DNA of 64,000 nucleotides from Propioniciclava sinopodophylli (GCF_004324755.1 NZ_SDMQ01000015.1:1-64000), one strand, 5' to 3'; numbered from the stretch's first letter, positions 33,377 through 43,068 are shown. The notes: generated from the sequence alone by a model not told the origin. Translations and numbers: made by a program.

Positions 33377-34624
33377 ATGAGCAACCCCGAGGAGCTGCTG
33401 GAGCTGGCGCAGGCGTGGGCGACCCAGCGCGGGCGCACGTTCGCCCCCGAGTTGGTCGACACCGCGATCAGGCTGCGCGATTCCTACGACGGGCTCGAGG
33501 CCCACCGATGGCCCGCCCGGACGGTCGAACACCTCATGCTCGTCCGTTGGCCGTCGCACGGTCCGCACGGTGTGCCCGACGTCGCAGCCCTGGTCGCCTC
33601 GCTCGACACCTTCTGGCGCTTCCTCCGCTCGACAGGGCGCATGGCGGGCGGGTCCGCCGAACCGGCCGCGCTGGCCCAGGAAGCCAAGAAGGCCGGCAAG
33701 CGGATGGCGGCCGCCTGTACCGACGACCGCAACTTCGGGTCCAACAAGATCCTGCTCGGCTTCGGCGAGGAGATCGGCGTCACGCTCGACGACGCGACCT
33801 CCATCGAGGAGGTCCAGGAGCGCTTCCAACGGATCACGGACGCCTGGAACGCCCTCCCGATCGACGAGCGGCGCCGACGGACGCCGGGGCTGGACGCCCT
33901 CGAGGCCGAGGCCGGCGCCGAAGGGGTCGACGACGGATACGAGTGGACCGCCGACCTCAGTGAGCCGGCCACGAGCGCACCGCACCTGAGGGCGTCCGAG
34001 TTCGTCGCCACGCTGCGCGCGCTCGTCGATTGGGTCGGGGCCGGGCGCGAGGTCACCTCGACCGGCGCGCTGCGGCCGGTCATCGCCCGCGCGGCCGTGG
34101 ACGCCCTCGGCCTCGGCGAGTGGGACCGGAGCTGGCGCAGCGCGATGGACTGCCTGCCGCTGCACCGCCTCTGGCTGGCCGCCGTGGGGACGGAGCTGGT
34201 CGAGCTCCGCGCCACCAAGGCGGTCGCGCACCCCGAGGCGTGGCCCACGAGCGACCGGGAGTGGGTGGCCTTCGGGCTCGCGGCCGTGCACGAGTTGTAC
34301 GACCTGGCCATCTACGAGGGCGTGGAGTACCCCCTCACCGAACTGCTCTTCGAAATCGACGGCCACCAGGGCGCCCCGAAGAAGCGCTCGGCCGTCGCGG
34401 ACTGGTGGTGGCAGTCCCCCGGCAACCCCCTCGCCGGCCCCGAGCACGACGCGGTCATGCGTCCCATCAGCGACGACACCCTCGCCGGCTGCCTGGAGTT
34501 CTTCGGCGACCTCGGCCTGTGGACCGAACGCGCCGGCTACCTGATCGGCACCGACTTCGGCTGGGACTGCGCGGTGTACCTCGCCGCCACCCACAGCCCC
34601 GACGGCCAGGAGTTCGAGGGCTGA
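33377..34624 (+). CDS. Hypothetical protein, 415 aa
   Basis: I do not recognise this family. It is a soluble, Ala/Glu/Trp-rich protein with no signal peptide, membrane helix or nucleotide motif. It appears helical throughout: an N-terminal block (ELLELAQAWATQRGRTFAPE), a middle with TSIEEVQERFQRITDAWNAL and an acidic linker (~residues 175-200), and a C-terminal half with YPLTELLFEIDG and LEFFGDLGLWTERAGYLIG. The last block suggests a two-module layout seen in plant-pathogen-type 'SEC-C-less' hypothetical proteins, but that is only an impression. It begins 25 bases after cebR; no clear ribosome-binding site. Confidence 0.7.
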   Translation: MSNPEELLELAQAWATQRGRTFAPELVDTAIRLRDSYDGLEAHRWPARTVEHLMLVRWPSHGPHGVPDVAALVASLDTFWRFLRSTGRMAGGSAEPAALAQEAKKAGKRMAAACTDDRNFGSNKILLGFGEEIGVTLDDATSIEEVQERFQRITDAWNALPIDERRRRTPGLDALEAEAGAEGVDDGYEWTADLSEPATSAPHLRASEFVATLRALVDWVGAGREVTSTGALRPVIARAAVDALGLGEWDRSWRSAMDCLPLHRLWLAAVGTELVELRATKAVAHPEAWPTSDREWVAFGLAAVHELYDLAIYEGVEYPLTELLFEIDGHQGAPKKRSAVADWWWQSPGNPLAGPEHDAVMRPISDDTLAGCLEFFGDLGLWTERAGYLIGTDFGWDCAVYLAATHSPDGQEFEG

Positions 34625-34662
34625 CGTCCCGCCGGCCACGATGGCCCACGTACGCTGGATCC

Positions 34663-35376
34663 ATGCCCCGACCGCTGGTGATCCTGCTGCACGGTACGCG
34701 TTTCAACGCGCGGTCATGGGACGCCTACGCCGACCTCGTGGACGCCGAGTTGCGGGCCGTCGACCTGCCGGGCCACGGCGTCCGGGCCGGCCAGCCGTGG
34801 ACGACCGACGCGGCGCTGGCGGTGATCGACACCGAGGTGGCAACCGCGGCCCCCGATACCCCCATCGTGCTCGTGGGTCACTCCTTGGGCGGGTTCATCG
34901 CCACCACCTGGGCCCAGCGCCACCCCGACGCGTTGGCCGGGCTGGTGCTCGTCGGCGCGATGGCTGATCCTCGGCGCCACCGGATCCTGACCCGGGCCTA
35001 CACCGACTTCGCCAAGCTGCTGCCGGTGGTCGGCCCGCAGCGGATGGCGTCCATCGCGAACACCGTGCTGCGGGTGATGGGGATCCGCGGGGACGCGATC
35101 CCCGACGCCACCGGCTACGCGGTCGCGCCCGACGCGTGGCACAGCGTGGTCGCCGAGGCCGGCTGCCACCAGCTGCCCGACGTCACCTGCCCGGTGTGGC
35201 TGGTCGCCGGCGCGCTCGACCAGCTCGCCATCGACACCCGGCGCTACGCCCGGGCCTGCCAGGACCCCCGCATCGTCGTCGTGCGTTCCGCCACGCACCT
35301 GCTGCCGTTCACGCACCGTCGGCAGCTGGCGGAGGTCATCAACGAGGCGTCCGGGGTGGTAACCGCCGTCGCTTGA
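34663..35376 (+). CDS. Alpha/beta hydrolase
   Basis: A 237-aa alpha/beta-hydrolase fold enzyme. The oxyanion segment is ILLHGTRFNARSW near the start, the nucleophile elbow is GHSLGG with S74, the acid is probably Asp in AGALDQLAID, and the catalytic His is in SATHLLPFTH. The compact cap and size fit esterase/lipase or menaquinone-pathway-like hydrolases; the substrate cannot be deduced. It lies 38 bases after the hypothetical protein, probably in one transcript. Confidence 0.82.
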   Translation: MPRPLVILLHGTRFNARSWDAYADLVDAELRAVDLPGHGVRAGQPWTTDAALAVIDTEVATAAPDTPIVLVGHSLGGFIATTWAQRHPDALAGLVLVGAMADPRRHRILTRAYTDFAKLLPVVGPQRMASIANTVLRVMGIRGDAIPDATGYAVAPDAWHSVVAEAGCHQLPDVTCPVWLVAGALDQLAIDTRRYARACQDPRIVVVRSATHLLPFTHRRQLAEVINEASGVVTAVA

Positions 35377-35432
35377 CCGGGGTGACACGATGGGGTGACC
35401 CCGCTCAGAGTCGAGCCCCCGGAAGGACGCCC

Positions 35433-37751
35433 ATGACCATCGCCGACCGCCAGCCCCGCATCCCGATGACCGACGGGTTCGAGCCCGTCCGCCGCGCGGT
35501 GGTGATCGGCGCGGGAACGATGGGTTCCGGCATCGCTGCCCACCTGGCCAACTGCGGCATCGTGGTGGCGCTGCTCGACCGGGTCGCCGACGGCGACGAC
35601 CGCTCGGCGCTGGCGCGCACCGCGATCGAGCGCCAGGTGCAGGTCGGCGGGTTCATGGTGCCGGCGTTCGCGGCGCGGGTGACCCCGGGCAACGTGGAGG
35701 ACGACCTCGACGTCGTCGCCGAGGCGGACTGGATCGTCGAGGCCGTCTTCGAGGACCCGAACGTCAAGCACGAGCTCTACGCCAAGCTCGAGGGCCTGCG
35801 CCGGCCGGGCACGCTGATGTCGTCGAACACGTCGGGCATCCCGGTGGCCGAGTTGGTCCGCGGGCACTCCGAAGAGTTCGCCCGCGACTTCACCATCACC
35901 CACTTCTTCAACCCGCCGCGCACGATGGAGCTGCTGGAGGTCGTCGCCGGTGAGGCCACCTCGCCGGAGGTGCTCGAGCGCACCATCCGCGTCGCCGACC
36001 GCCAGCTCGGCAAGACCGTGCTCGAGTGCCGCGACACCCCCGGCTTCATCGCCAACCGCCTCGGGTCGCACTGGATGGCCGTCGCCGCCCTGGAGGCCTT
36101 CGAGGCCGGGCTCGACGTCGAGACCGCCGACGCGATCATGTCGCGCCCGTTCGGCATCCCCCGCACCGGCGTCTTCGGCCTGTTCGACCTCGTCGGGGTC
36201 AACCTGGTGCCGCTGCTGTGGCCGGTCCTGACCCGCGCGCTGCCTGCCGACGACGCCGCCCAGCGTTACGACCTCATGGGCGACCGCGTCTTCCAGCACC
36301 TGCTCGACAACGGCCTCATCGGACGCCGCGGCCCCGGTGGCTTCACCCGCCGCAAGAACGAGTCGGGCGAGAAGGTGGACGAGGTCATCGACCTGGAATC
36401 TTTGCAGTACCGCGCGCGGCGTCCGGTGACGGACCCGGCCGGGTCGGCCGCTGACCTGCCGACCCTGCTCGCCGGCGACTCCCCCGGCGCGACCTACGCC
36501 TGGACCGTGTTCGCGCAGGTCCTCGACTACGCCTGCCACATCGCCCCCGAGGTCGGCGACGACGTCGCCGCCGTGGACGCGGGCATGGAACTCGGCTACG
36601 CCTGGGCGCGCGGCCCGTTCAAGCTCGCGGACGCCGTGGGCGCGGCCCAGCTGGTGGTCCGGTACGAGGCCGAGGGACGCGCGGTGCCCGGGCTCTTGGC
36701 CGCCGCGGCGAAGGCCGGGGGCTTCTACCCGGACGCCGACACCGTGCTGTCGTCGACGGGTTCGGTGGTGGAGCGGCGGAAGGTCGAGGGCGTGCTCACC
36801 GTCGCCGACGCGCAGCGCGCCCACGGCGTGCTCGCCGAGTCGGAGGCGGCCGCCATCGTCGACCTCGGCGACGGCGTCGCCTGCCTGGCGCTGCGCACCA
36901 AGATGAACACCTGCGACGCCGGCGTCATCGAGATGGTCGAGCGCGCCCTGGCGCTGGGCGAGGAGGGGGCCTTCAAGGGCCTCGTCATCGGTTCGGACCA
37001 CCCCCGCGCCTTCTCCGCCGGGGCCAACCTGGCGACGTTCACGCACTTCATCGAGTCCGAGGACCCGGACGGCCTGCGGGCGCTGATCCGACGCGGGCAG
37101 GTGGCGTTCCACGCGCTGCGGAACTCCGCGTTCCCGGTGGTGGCGGCTGCCAAGGGCTTCGCGCTCGGCGGCGGCTGCGAGCTGATGCTGGCCGCCAACC
37201 GGGTCGTCACGCACGCCGAGCTGTACGCCGGGTTCCCCGAGCGGTCGGTCGGACTGCTCCCCGCGTGGGGCGGCACGGTGCAGTCGCTGGTGCGCGCGCT
37301 GGGGGCGGGCGAACCGCTACCCGCGGCGTCCGCGTTCGCGGTGACGACCAGCTGCGAGGTCAGCACGTCGGCGTGGCAGGCCGCCGACTGGCACCTGCTC
37401 ACCGACCACGACGAGGTCGTCGCGTCGGTGCACCGCGTGCTCGCCGAGGCCAAGGCGGTGGCGCTCGACCTGCTCGAGGGCGGTTGGACGCCCCCGGCCC
37501 CGGTCGAGCTGCCCCTGCACTCCCCCGACGCCGAGCCCCTCGACGCAGGGTGGGCGGACGCCTCCGAGACCGACCGTGCGATCGTGGCCCGCATCGCCGG
37601 GATCCTGACCGGCGGGCGGCCCGGGGCGACGGCGTCCGAGGAGGACCTGCTCCCCCTGGAGGTGGACGCCGCAGTGGACCTGCTGCAACGTCCCCTCAAC
37701 CAGGAGCGCGTCTGGCACCTGCTCCGGACGAACAGGCCCCTGGCGAACTGA
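35433..37751 (+). CDS. FadN-type 3-hydroxyacyl-CoA dehydrogenase/enoyl-CoA hydratase
   Basis: A 772-aa bifunctional beta-oxidation enzyme with the dehydrogenase first. NAD-binding motif VIGAGTMGSGIAAHL (~residues 24-38), substrate loop SSNTSGIPVAEL, FFNPPRTMELLEVV and the C-terminal dehydrogenase domain with RRGPGGF follow. The enoyl-CoA hydratase fold occupies ~residues 480-680, with oxyanion segments AFSAGANL and ALGGGCELMLAANR. This order is that of B. subtilis FadN rather than E. coli FadB/FadJ. RBS GGAAGGA. No thiolase or acyl-CoA dehydrogenase is adjacent. Confidence 0.85.
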   Translation: MTIADRQPRIPMTDGFEPVRRAVVIGAGTMGSGIAAHLANCGIVVALLDRVADGDDRSALARTAIERQVQVGGFMVPAFAARVTPGNVEDDLDVVAEADWIVEAVFEDPNVKHELYAKLEGLRRPGTLMSSNTSGIPVAELVRGHSEEFARDFTITHFFNPPRTMELLEVVAGEATSPEVLERTIRVADRQLGKTVLECRDTPGFIANRLGSHWMAVAALEAFEAGLDVETADAIMSRPFGIPRTGVFGLFDLVGVNLVPLLWPVLTRALPADDAAQRYDLMGDRVFQHLLDNGLIGRRGPGGFTRRKNESGEKVDEVIDLESLQYRARRPVTDPAGSAADLPTLLAGDSPGATYAWTVFAQVLDYACHIAPEVGDDVAAVDAGMELGYAWARGPFKLADAVGAAQLVVRYEAEGRAVPGLLAAAAKAGGFYPDADTVLSSTGSVVERRKVEGVLTVADAQRAHGVLAESEAAAIVDLGDGVACLALRTKMNTCDAGVIEMVERALALGEEGAFKGLVIGSDHPRAFSAGANLATFTHFIESEDPDGLRALIRRGQVAFHALRNSAFPVVAAAKGFALGGGCELMLAANRVVTHAELYAGFPERSVGLLPAWGGTVQSLVRALGAGEPLPAASAFAVTTSCEVSTSAWQAADWHLLTDHDEVVASVHRVLAEAKAVALDLLEGGWTPPAPVELPLHSPDAEPLDAGWADASETDRAIVARIAGILTGGRPGATASEEDLLPLEVDAAVDLLQRPLNQERVWHLLRTNRPLAN

Positions 37752-37763
37752 CCGCCTCCCGGC

Positions 37764-40019
37764 TCACCGTCGGGCGGCGTCCGAGTCCTCGGCCACCGGC
37801 CCGAAGCGGTGCCAGACCCGGTGCTCGGCGAGCAGGGCCGCCAGTTTTCCGACCACCGCGGCCGGCTCCCCGACGACCACGCCGGGGGCGTCCTCGGGCA
37901 CGCCGGCCGCCGTCAGGACGTTCGTCGCGTCGGAGGCGACCCCGATGGCCTTGAAGTGCCGGAACATCTCCGCCACCAGCTTCGCCACCCGCGGGTCCAC
38001 GGGCCGGCCGGCCCTCGCGTGCCCCGCCTTGGCGTCGAACAGTGGGACGGCGTCCGGGGCGGGCGCGGGAGCGTCCACGACGAGAAGGGAGTCGAACTCG
38101 ATCGATGCCGCCGTGAGGAACGTCCGGTCGACCACGACATCCCCGAGCTTCCCGCCGGAGGGCGCCATGACGAACGCCATCATCCCCGCGGCCGTGACGG
38201 CGTCCTTGGCCGCCTGCACCGCAGTGGGGTCGGTGTCGGCGTCCACGACAAGGGCCACCTTGCGGCCGGCGACCGGCCACGTGCCGCCCACCTGCGACAG
38301 CGCCGGGCTGGGCTCGACGTCCGCCGGCGGCACGGTCGGCTCGGGGGCCGGCAGGCCGAGCCCGCGGGCGACCTCGGCGCACAGGTCGGCGTCGATGTTC
38401 GCGAGGCACTGCAGCTGGCGGAGCCGGATGGCCTCCTCGTAGCACTTGCCCAGCTCGAAGGTGTACGCCCGCGTGAGGTGCTCGCGTTCCACCTCACTGA
38501 GCGAGCGCACGAAGAGCGTCGCCTGGCTGAAGTGGTCGTCGAAGCTGGCCGACAGCTCCCGCACCTTGGCGCCGGACGCCACCGGCTGCGGCACGTCGAT
38601 GAACGCGCCGGAGTCCTCGGACGCCTCGGCGGGGTTGCCGCCATCGAGCGAGTTCGGTCGATAGGGCGTGACTCCGCCGTGCACCGCGTGCTGGTGGAAC
38701 CCGTCGCGGAACATGTCGTTGACCGGGCAGTGGGCGCGGTTGATGGGCAGCTGGTTGAAGTTCGGCCCACCCAGGCGGGTGATCTGGGTGTCGATGTAGG
38801 AGAACAGGCGCACCTGCAGCAGGGGGTCGTTCGTCACGTCGATGCCCGGCACCAGGTTGCCGGGGTTGAACATGACCTGCTCCACCTCGGCGAAGAAGTT
38901 GATGGGGCGCCGGTTGAGGGTCATGGTGCCGATGATCTCCACCGGGCACAGCTCCTCGGGGACGAACTTGGTCGGGTCCAGCAGGTCGATGCCCTCGAAC
39001 GTCTCGTCCTCGGTGTCGGGCATGACTTGGACGCCGAGGTCCCAGACCGGGTACGCGCCGGCGTCGATGGCGTCGTAGAGGTCGCGGCGGTGGAAGTCGG
39101 GGTCGTTCCCGGCCGTCAGCTGGGTCTCCTCCCACACCTGCGAGTGGACGCCCTGGCGCGGCTCCCAGTGGAACTTCACGAGGCTGGTCTCGCCGGCGTC
39201 GTTGATGAGCCGGAAGGTGTGGACCCCGAACCCCTCCATCATGCGGTACGAGAGGGGCACGGCCCGGTCGGACATGGACCACGCCACGTGCGCCTGCGCC
39301 TCGGTGTGCAGCGACACGAAGTCCCAGAAGGTGTCGTGCGCGCTCTGCGCCTGCGGGATCTCCCGGTCGGGCTCGGGCTTCACCGCATGGACGATGTCGG
39401 GGAACTTGATGCCCTCCTGGATGAAGAACACCGGAATGTTGTTGCCCACGAGGTCGTAGTTGCCCTCGGAGGTGTAGAACTTTGTCGCGAAGCCCCGGGT
39501 GTCACGGACCGTGTCCGACGACCCGCGGAAGCCCTGGACGGTGGAGAACCGCACGAACGTCGGTGTCTCCACGCCCTTCTTCAGGAATGCCGCGCGGCAG
39601 ATCTTGGCCGCCCGTCCGTTGGCGACGAACACGCCGTGGGCGCCCGTGCCGCGGGCGTGCACGACCCGCTCCGGGATGCGCTCGTGGTCGAAGTGGGTGA
39701 TCTTCTCGCGGAGGTGGTGGTCCTGCAGGAGAACGGGCCCGCGCCGACCCGCCTTGAGGGCGTGGTCGGTGGTCCGCAGCCGCGCCCCCTGGGCCGTCGT
39801 CAGGTACTCGCCCTGCTGGGCCATGGCCTCGGGCGGCGCGCCCGTGGGGGCACCGGTGGGCGTCACCGTGGCCGGGCCCTGTTGGGACGCCTTGGGCGGG
39901 GGCGGAGCCACCGGGGCCGTGGGCTCGTCCAGGGCGGGGTCCTCCACACCGGGGCCGGGTGGCCGGGGCGGGGGTGGCGCCATGTCCGCGGCGGGGGTCT
40001 TCTTCTTGGCTGGCGACAT
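37764..40019 (-). CDS. katE: Large-subunit monofunctional catalase (HPII/KatE type)
   Basis: A 751-aa heme catalase. Distal His is H121 (RVVHARGTGAHGVF), Asn is N194 in GNNIPVFFIQ, and proximal heme ligand is Y408 (RLFSYIDTQ); spacing equals E. coli HPII. The ~60-residue N-terminal extension is Pro/Ala-rich and begins with a Lys cluster. After ~residue 590 comes the flavodoxin/DJ-1-like domain typical of large catalases (VAGRKVALVVDADTDPTAVQ). It decomposes hydrogen peroxide. It is monocistronic; its promoter must lie in 40020-40160. Confidence 0.92.
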   Translation of the reverse strand: MSPAKKKTPAADMAPPPPRPPGPGVEDPALDEPTAPVAPPPPKASQQGPATVTPTGAPTGAPPEAMAQQGEYLTTAQGARLRTTDHALKAGRRGPVLLQDHHLREKITHFDHERIPERVVHARGTGAHGVFVANGRAAKICRAAFLKKGVETPTFVRFSTVQGFRGSSDTVRDTRGFATKFYTSEGNYDLVGNNIPVFFIQEGIKFPDIVHAVKPEPDREIPQAQSAHDTFWDFVSLHTEAQAHVAWSMSDRAVPLSYRMMEGFGVHTFRLINDAGETSLVKFHWEPRQGVHSQVWEETQLTAGNDPDFHRRDLYDAIDAGAYPVWDLGVQVMPDTEDETFEGIDLLDPTKFVPEELCPVEIIGTMTLNRRPINFFAEVEQVMFNPGNLVPGIDVTNDPLLQVRLFSYIDTQITRLGGPNFNQLPINRAHCPVNDMFRDGFHQHAVHGGVTPYRPNSLDGGNPAEASEDSGAFIDVPQPVASGAKVRELSASFDDHFSQATLFVRSLSEVEREHLTRAYTFELGKCYEEAIRLRQLQCLANIDADLCAEVARGLGLPAPEPTVPPADVEPSPALSQVGGTWPVAGRKVALVVDADTDPTAVQAAKDAVTAAGMMAFVMAPSGGKLGDVVVDRTFLTAASIEFDSLLVVDAPAPAPDAVPLFDAKAGHARAGRPVDPRVAKLVAEMFRHFKAIGVASDATNVLTAAGVPEDAPGVVVGEPAAVVGKLAALLAEHRVWHRFGPVAEDSDAARR

Positions 40020-40161
40020 GCGGTTCTCCGTTTGCTCGGGCCGTTCCGGTTCAGGTCAATGGCCTCTCATCCTGCGGGGCCGCCCAGCACCACGCAACAC
40101 CCATAGGGGTACTCGGGCTCGCGGAGGACGCCCGGCCCCGGCGGCTCAGAAGCGCGGGTTC

Positions 40162-40180
40162 CGGCGGGCAATCTCCGCCG
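40162..40180 (-). terminator. Hairpin after the MMPL transporter gene
   Basis: CCGCCG/CGGCGG stem with a 7-base loop starts directly after the MMPL stop codon on the minus strand. Short and without a T-run. Confidence 0.4.
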
Positions 40181-42301
40181 TCAGCCTCCGCCGGGGAGGG
40201 CCCTGCGGCCCGCGGTCGCGGGCCGGCGCGGCCACCAGAAGGCGTCACCCAGCAGGATCGCGATGGCCGGGACGAGGACGGTGCGCACAAGCAGGGTGTC
40301 GAGCAGCACACCGACGCCGATGATCACGCCGATTTGGGCCAGCACCACCAGCGGGAGCACACCGAGCACCGCGAACACCGCCGCGAGCAGGATGCCCGCG
40401 CTGGTGATGACCCCGCCGGTGGCCGTCAGTGCGCGGAGCATGCCCCGCTTGCTGCCGTGCCGCAGGCCCTCCTCCCTTGCCCGGGTGACCAGGAAGATGT
40501 TGTAGTCGATGCCCAGCGCCACCAGGAAGAGGAAGGTGAGCAGGGGCACGCTGGAGTCCAGCCGCTCGAAGCCGAGCACCTCGACGAACAGCACCCAGGA
40601 GGCCCCGAGGGCCGCCGCGTAGGTCCCAACCACCGTGGCCACCAGGACCAGCGGGGCGACCACCGAGCGGAGCAGCAGGAACAGGACGCCCAGCACCAGG
40701 GCCAGGATGAGCGGGATGATCGTGCGCTGGTCCTGGGCCGAGCCGTCCAGGCTGTCCACGGCCTGGGCCTCGGTGCCGCCGACGACGGTCATGTCCAGGC
40801 CCTCGAAGGCCGTGCGCAGGTCACGGATGGTCTGGCGCGCCTCGTCGCTGCCCGGCTCCGGCTCCAGCACGACCCGGACCTGGGTGAGCTCATCCGCGGT
40901 GTCACCCACGGTGGCGGAGGCCACCCCCGGGACGGCCTCGGCCAGCTCCACGACACGGGACGGGTCGTCCTCGGTGATCACGAGGGCGGGGTCGGACTCG
41001 CCGGCGGGGAAGGACTCGCCGAGACGGTCGAGCGCGACGATGGCCTCGGGCTTGCGCAGGAACTGGTCGGACGGGCCCAGCCCGGTCTCGATGCGGAACA
41101 GGCCCGCGCCCATGACGGCGATCAGCGCCAGGCTGGCGGCGATGAAGGCGGCGGGACGCTTGGCCACCTGGTTGCCGACCCGCGCCCAGACCGACCGGTC
41201 GCTGTCCACGAGGGCGGCCTGCCCCACGCGGGGGACCAGCGGCCAGAACACCCAACGGTTGACGAGCACGAGCACGGCGGGGAGGACGACGAGGGCGTAG
41301 CCGGCCGCGATGACGATGCCGACGGCGCTGGCGAGACCGAGGCCGCGCGTCGCGGGGAACACCGACAACAGGAGGGTCAGGACGCCCAGGACCACCGTGG
41401 AGGCACTGGTGACGACGGCCTCGCCCGCGTGGCGGAGCGCGCGGCGCATCGCCAGGAACCGGTCCTCGGTGGCGCGCAGTTCGTCGCGGTAGCGGGAGAT
41501 GATCAGGAGGGCGTAGTTCGTGCCCGCACCGAAGACGAGCACCGAGAGGATGCCGATGGTGGACTCGTCCCACGGCACGCCGGCCAGGCGCAGGGTGTGC
41601 GTCGCGACGATGGCGGCCAGGCGGTCTGCGAGACCGACGACCAGCAGCGGGATGATCCACAGGATGGGGCTGCGGTAGGTCAGCAGGAGGAGCAGGGCCA
41701 CGACCGCGGCGGTGGCGGCGAGCAGCCGGAAGTTGGCGCCGTCGAAGACCGCACCCAGGTCGGCGCGGATGCCCGCGGGCCCGGTCACCTGCACGGTGAC
41801 GCCGTCGGCCGCCTCGTCCACCAGCTCGGCGCGCAGTGTGGCGATGGCGTCGCGGTTCTCGGCGCCGTCGGCGGCGTCGATGGCGATCGTGCCGAAGGCG
41901 GCGGTCCCGTCCTCGCTGACCAGCGGCAGCGGGGGAATGCCGGCGGGCGGACCGGCGGCCCCCGCATCCACCCCGGCGGGCGGACCCCCGGCACCGGCGA
42001 ACGCGTCGTCGGGCAACCGCTCGAAGAGGGACTCGCGGGCCGCGGCCAGCTGCTCCTCGGTCAGGGTCTCGCCGTCGGTGGACGTCCAGAGGATGAGGGC
42101 CGTGCCGTCACCCTCCTGGGGGAAGCGCTCGGCTAGTTCGACGACGCGCGTGCTGTCGTAGCCCTGGGCCAGGGAGTCGGTGGGCGAGGCGTCCCGCTCG
42201 GCCTCGGGCAGGAAGCCGACGACAAGACCTCCCAACAGGAGGAAGAAGAGGGCGACGATCCACGATCGGCCGCGGCCGATGTAGAGGGAGGGAAGGGACA
42301 T
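40181..42301 (-). CDS. MMPL/RND-family membrane transporter
   Basis: A 706-aa protein with two copies of an MMPL half: a first helix, an extracytoplasmic loop (~residues 30-165, with a Gly/Pro-rich low-complexity insert), then five helices; the second copy starts near residue 385. Motifs include VFGAGTNYALLIISRYRDEL and VALGIDYNIFLVTRAREEGL, the MMPL signature pair carrying proton-relay Asp/Tyr. Such exporters move lipids, dyes or drugs. It is downstream of a MarR regulator in one operon (68-base gap). RBS AGGAG. Confidence 0.88.
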   Translation of the reverse strand: MSLPSLYIGRGRSWIVALFFLLLGGLVVGFLPEAERDASPTDSLAQGYDSTRVVELAERFPQEGDGTALILWTSTDGETLTEEQLAAARESLFERLPDDAFAGAGGPPAGVDAGAAGPPAGIPPLPLVSEDGTAAFGTIAIDAADGAENRDAIATLRAELVDEAADGVTVQVTGPAGIRADLGAVFDGANFRLLAATAAVVALLLLLTYRSPILWIIPLLVVGLADRLAAIVATHTLRLAGVPWDESTIGILSVLVFGAGTNYALLIISRYRDELRATEDRFLAMRRALRHAGEAVVTSASTVVLGVLTLLLSVFPATRGLGLASAVGIVIAAGYALVVLPAVLVLVNRWVFWPLVPRVGQAALVDSDRSVWARVGNQVAKRPAAFIAASLALIAVMGAGLFRIETGLGPSDQFLRKPEAIVALDRLGESFPAGESDPALVITEDDPSRVVELAEAVPGVASATVGDTADELTQVRVVLEPEPGSDEARQTIRDLRTAFEGLDMTVVGGTEAQAVDSLDGSAQDQRTIIPLILALVLGVLFLLLRSVVAPLVLVATVVGTYAAALGASWVLFVEVLGFERLDSSVPLLTFLFLVALGIDYNIFLVTRAREEGLRHGSKRGMLRALTATGGVITSAGILLAAVFAVLGVLPLVVLAQIGVIIGVGVLLDTLLVRTVLVPAIAILLGDAFWWPRRPATAGRRALPGGG

Positions 42302-42369
42302 GGTGGACTCCTGGGGAGACGAGGTTGGAGGGATCGGGAGAGAACGGGAATCGTGCGTGCGGGGCCGTC

Positions 42370-42840
42370 TCACCGGTCCGCCTCTTGGGCGGCCAGCGTC
42401 GCGGCGTGGTCGGTGAGGTGGGTGGCCGTGACCTGGAGGAACTCCGTCACGAGCTGGGCGTCCTCCGGACGCAGGGCCTTGACCCAGGCGTCGGTTGCGC
42501 CCATGAGGGGGCGCATGATCTCGACGATCTTCTGCCAGGCCAGGGGGGTCGGCTGGATGGTGACCAGGCGGCGGTCGGTCTCGGCCCGGTTCCGCTGGGC
42601 GTAGCCCGCCCGCTCGAGCCGGTCGACGATGGCGCTCGTCGTGGCCGCCGTGGTGCCCAGTGCCGCGCCCAGACCGGTCATCGTGACCGTCTCCTGGCGG
42701 GACAGCTGCTGCAGCGCCGACAGGGCACGGTAGTCGGTGGCGTTCAGCCCCAGCAGCCGGGCGAGCTCGCGCTCCACAACGTTCGACTGGGCGATCACGG
42801 CCTGCAACGCGAAGGTGGCGGGGTGGTACGCGTGGGACAT
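42370..42840 (-). CDS. MarR-family transcriptional regulator
   Basis: A 156-aa winged-helix regulator: LLGLNATDYRALSALQQLSR, recognition region VTMTGLGAALGTTAATTSAI and wing RAETDRRLVTIQPTPLA. It precedes the MMPL exporter on the same strand and lies 36 bases after a long inverted repeat. It probably represses marR-mmpL until an exported compound binds. Confidence 0.87.
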   Translation of the reverse strand: MSHAYHPATFALQAVIAQSNVVERELARLLGLNATDYRALSALQQLSRQETVTMTGLGAALGTTAATTSAIVDRLERAGYAQRNRAETDRRLVTIQPTPLAWQKIVEIMRPLMGATDAWVKALRPEDAQLVTEFLQVTATHLTDHAATLAAQEADR

Positions 42841-42876
42841 CAGGAGCCTCTCTGGCGGGGACGCGACCAGAGTAAC

Positions 42877-42906
42877 TCAAAGCCGTTTGATGATAAACCG
42901 CTTTGA
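42877..42906. promoter_or_regulatory. MarR operator, 12-base inverted repeat
   Basis: TCAAAGCCGTTT, spacer GATGAT, AAACCGCTTTGA: eleven of twelve positions are symmetric. It lies upstream of marR in an AT-rich patch, in the size range of MarR-dimer sites. Confidence 0.75.
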
Positions 42907-42993
42907 AGGTTCAATCCTCGAAGCACCTTCCCCACCCACGCGTCGGGGCAGCGCGGCGTCGGTGGGGCGTCCGGAAAAGAGCACGATCAGGAG

Positions 42994-43021
42994 TTGAGCC
43001 CACCACGCTCAGGTATATAAT
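42994..43021 (+). promoter_or_regulatory. hsp20 promoter with HAIR-like element
   Basis: TTGAGC (42994-42999) and a perfect TATAAT (43016-43021) with a 16-base spacer, 48 bases before the start codon. TTGAG...CTCA (42994-43011) resembles half of the HspR-binding HAIR element (CTTGAGT-N7-ACTCAAG) and overlaps the -35. ACCACGCTCA occurs twice (43002-43011 and 43030-43039). Confidence 0.6.
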
Positions 43022-43068
43022 TGACGCAACCACGCTCAACCTGCACACTCCACGAGAAAGGAACAGTC

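Noticed and set aside
37809-42136. Long rightward frames opposite the catalase and MMPL genes
   Set aside because: Antisense shadows rich in Val/Gly/Arg without domains.
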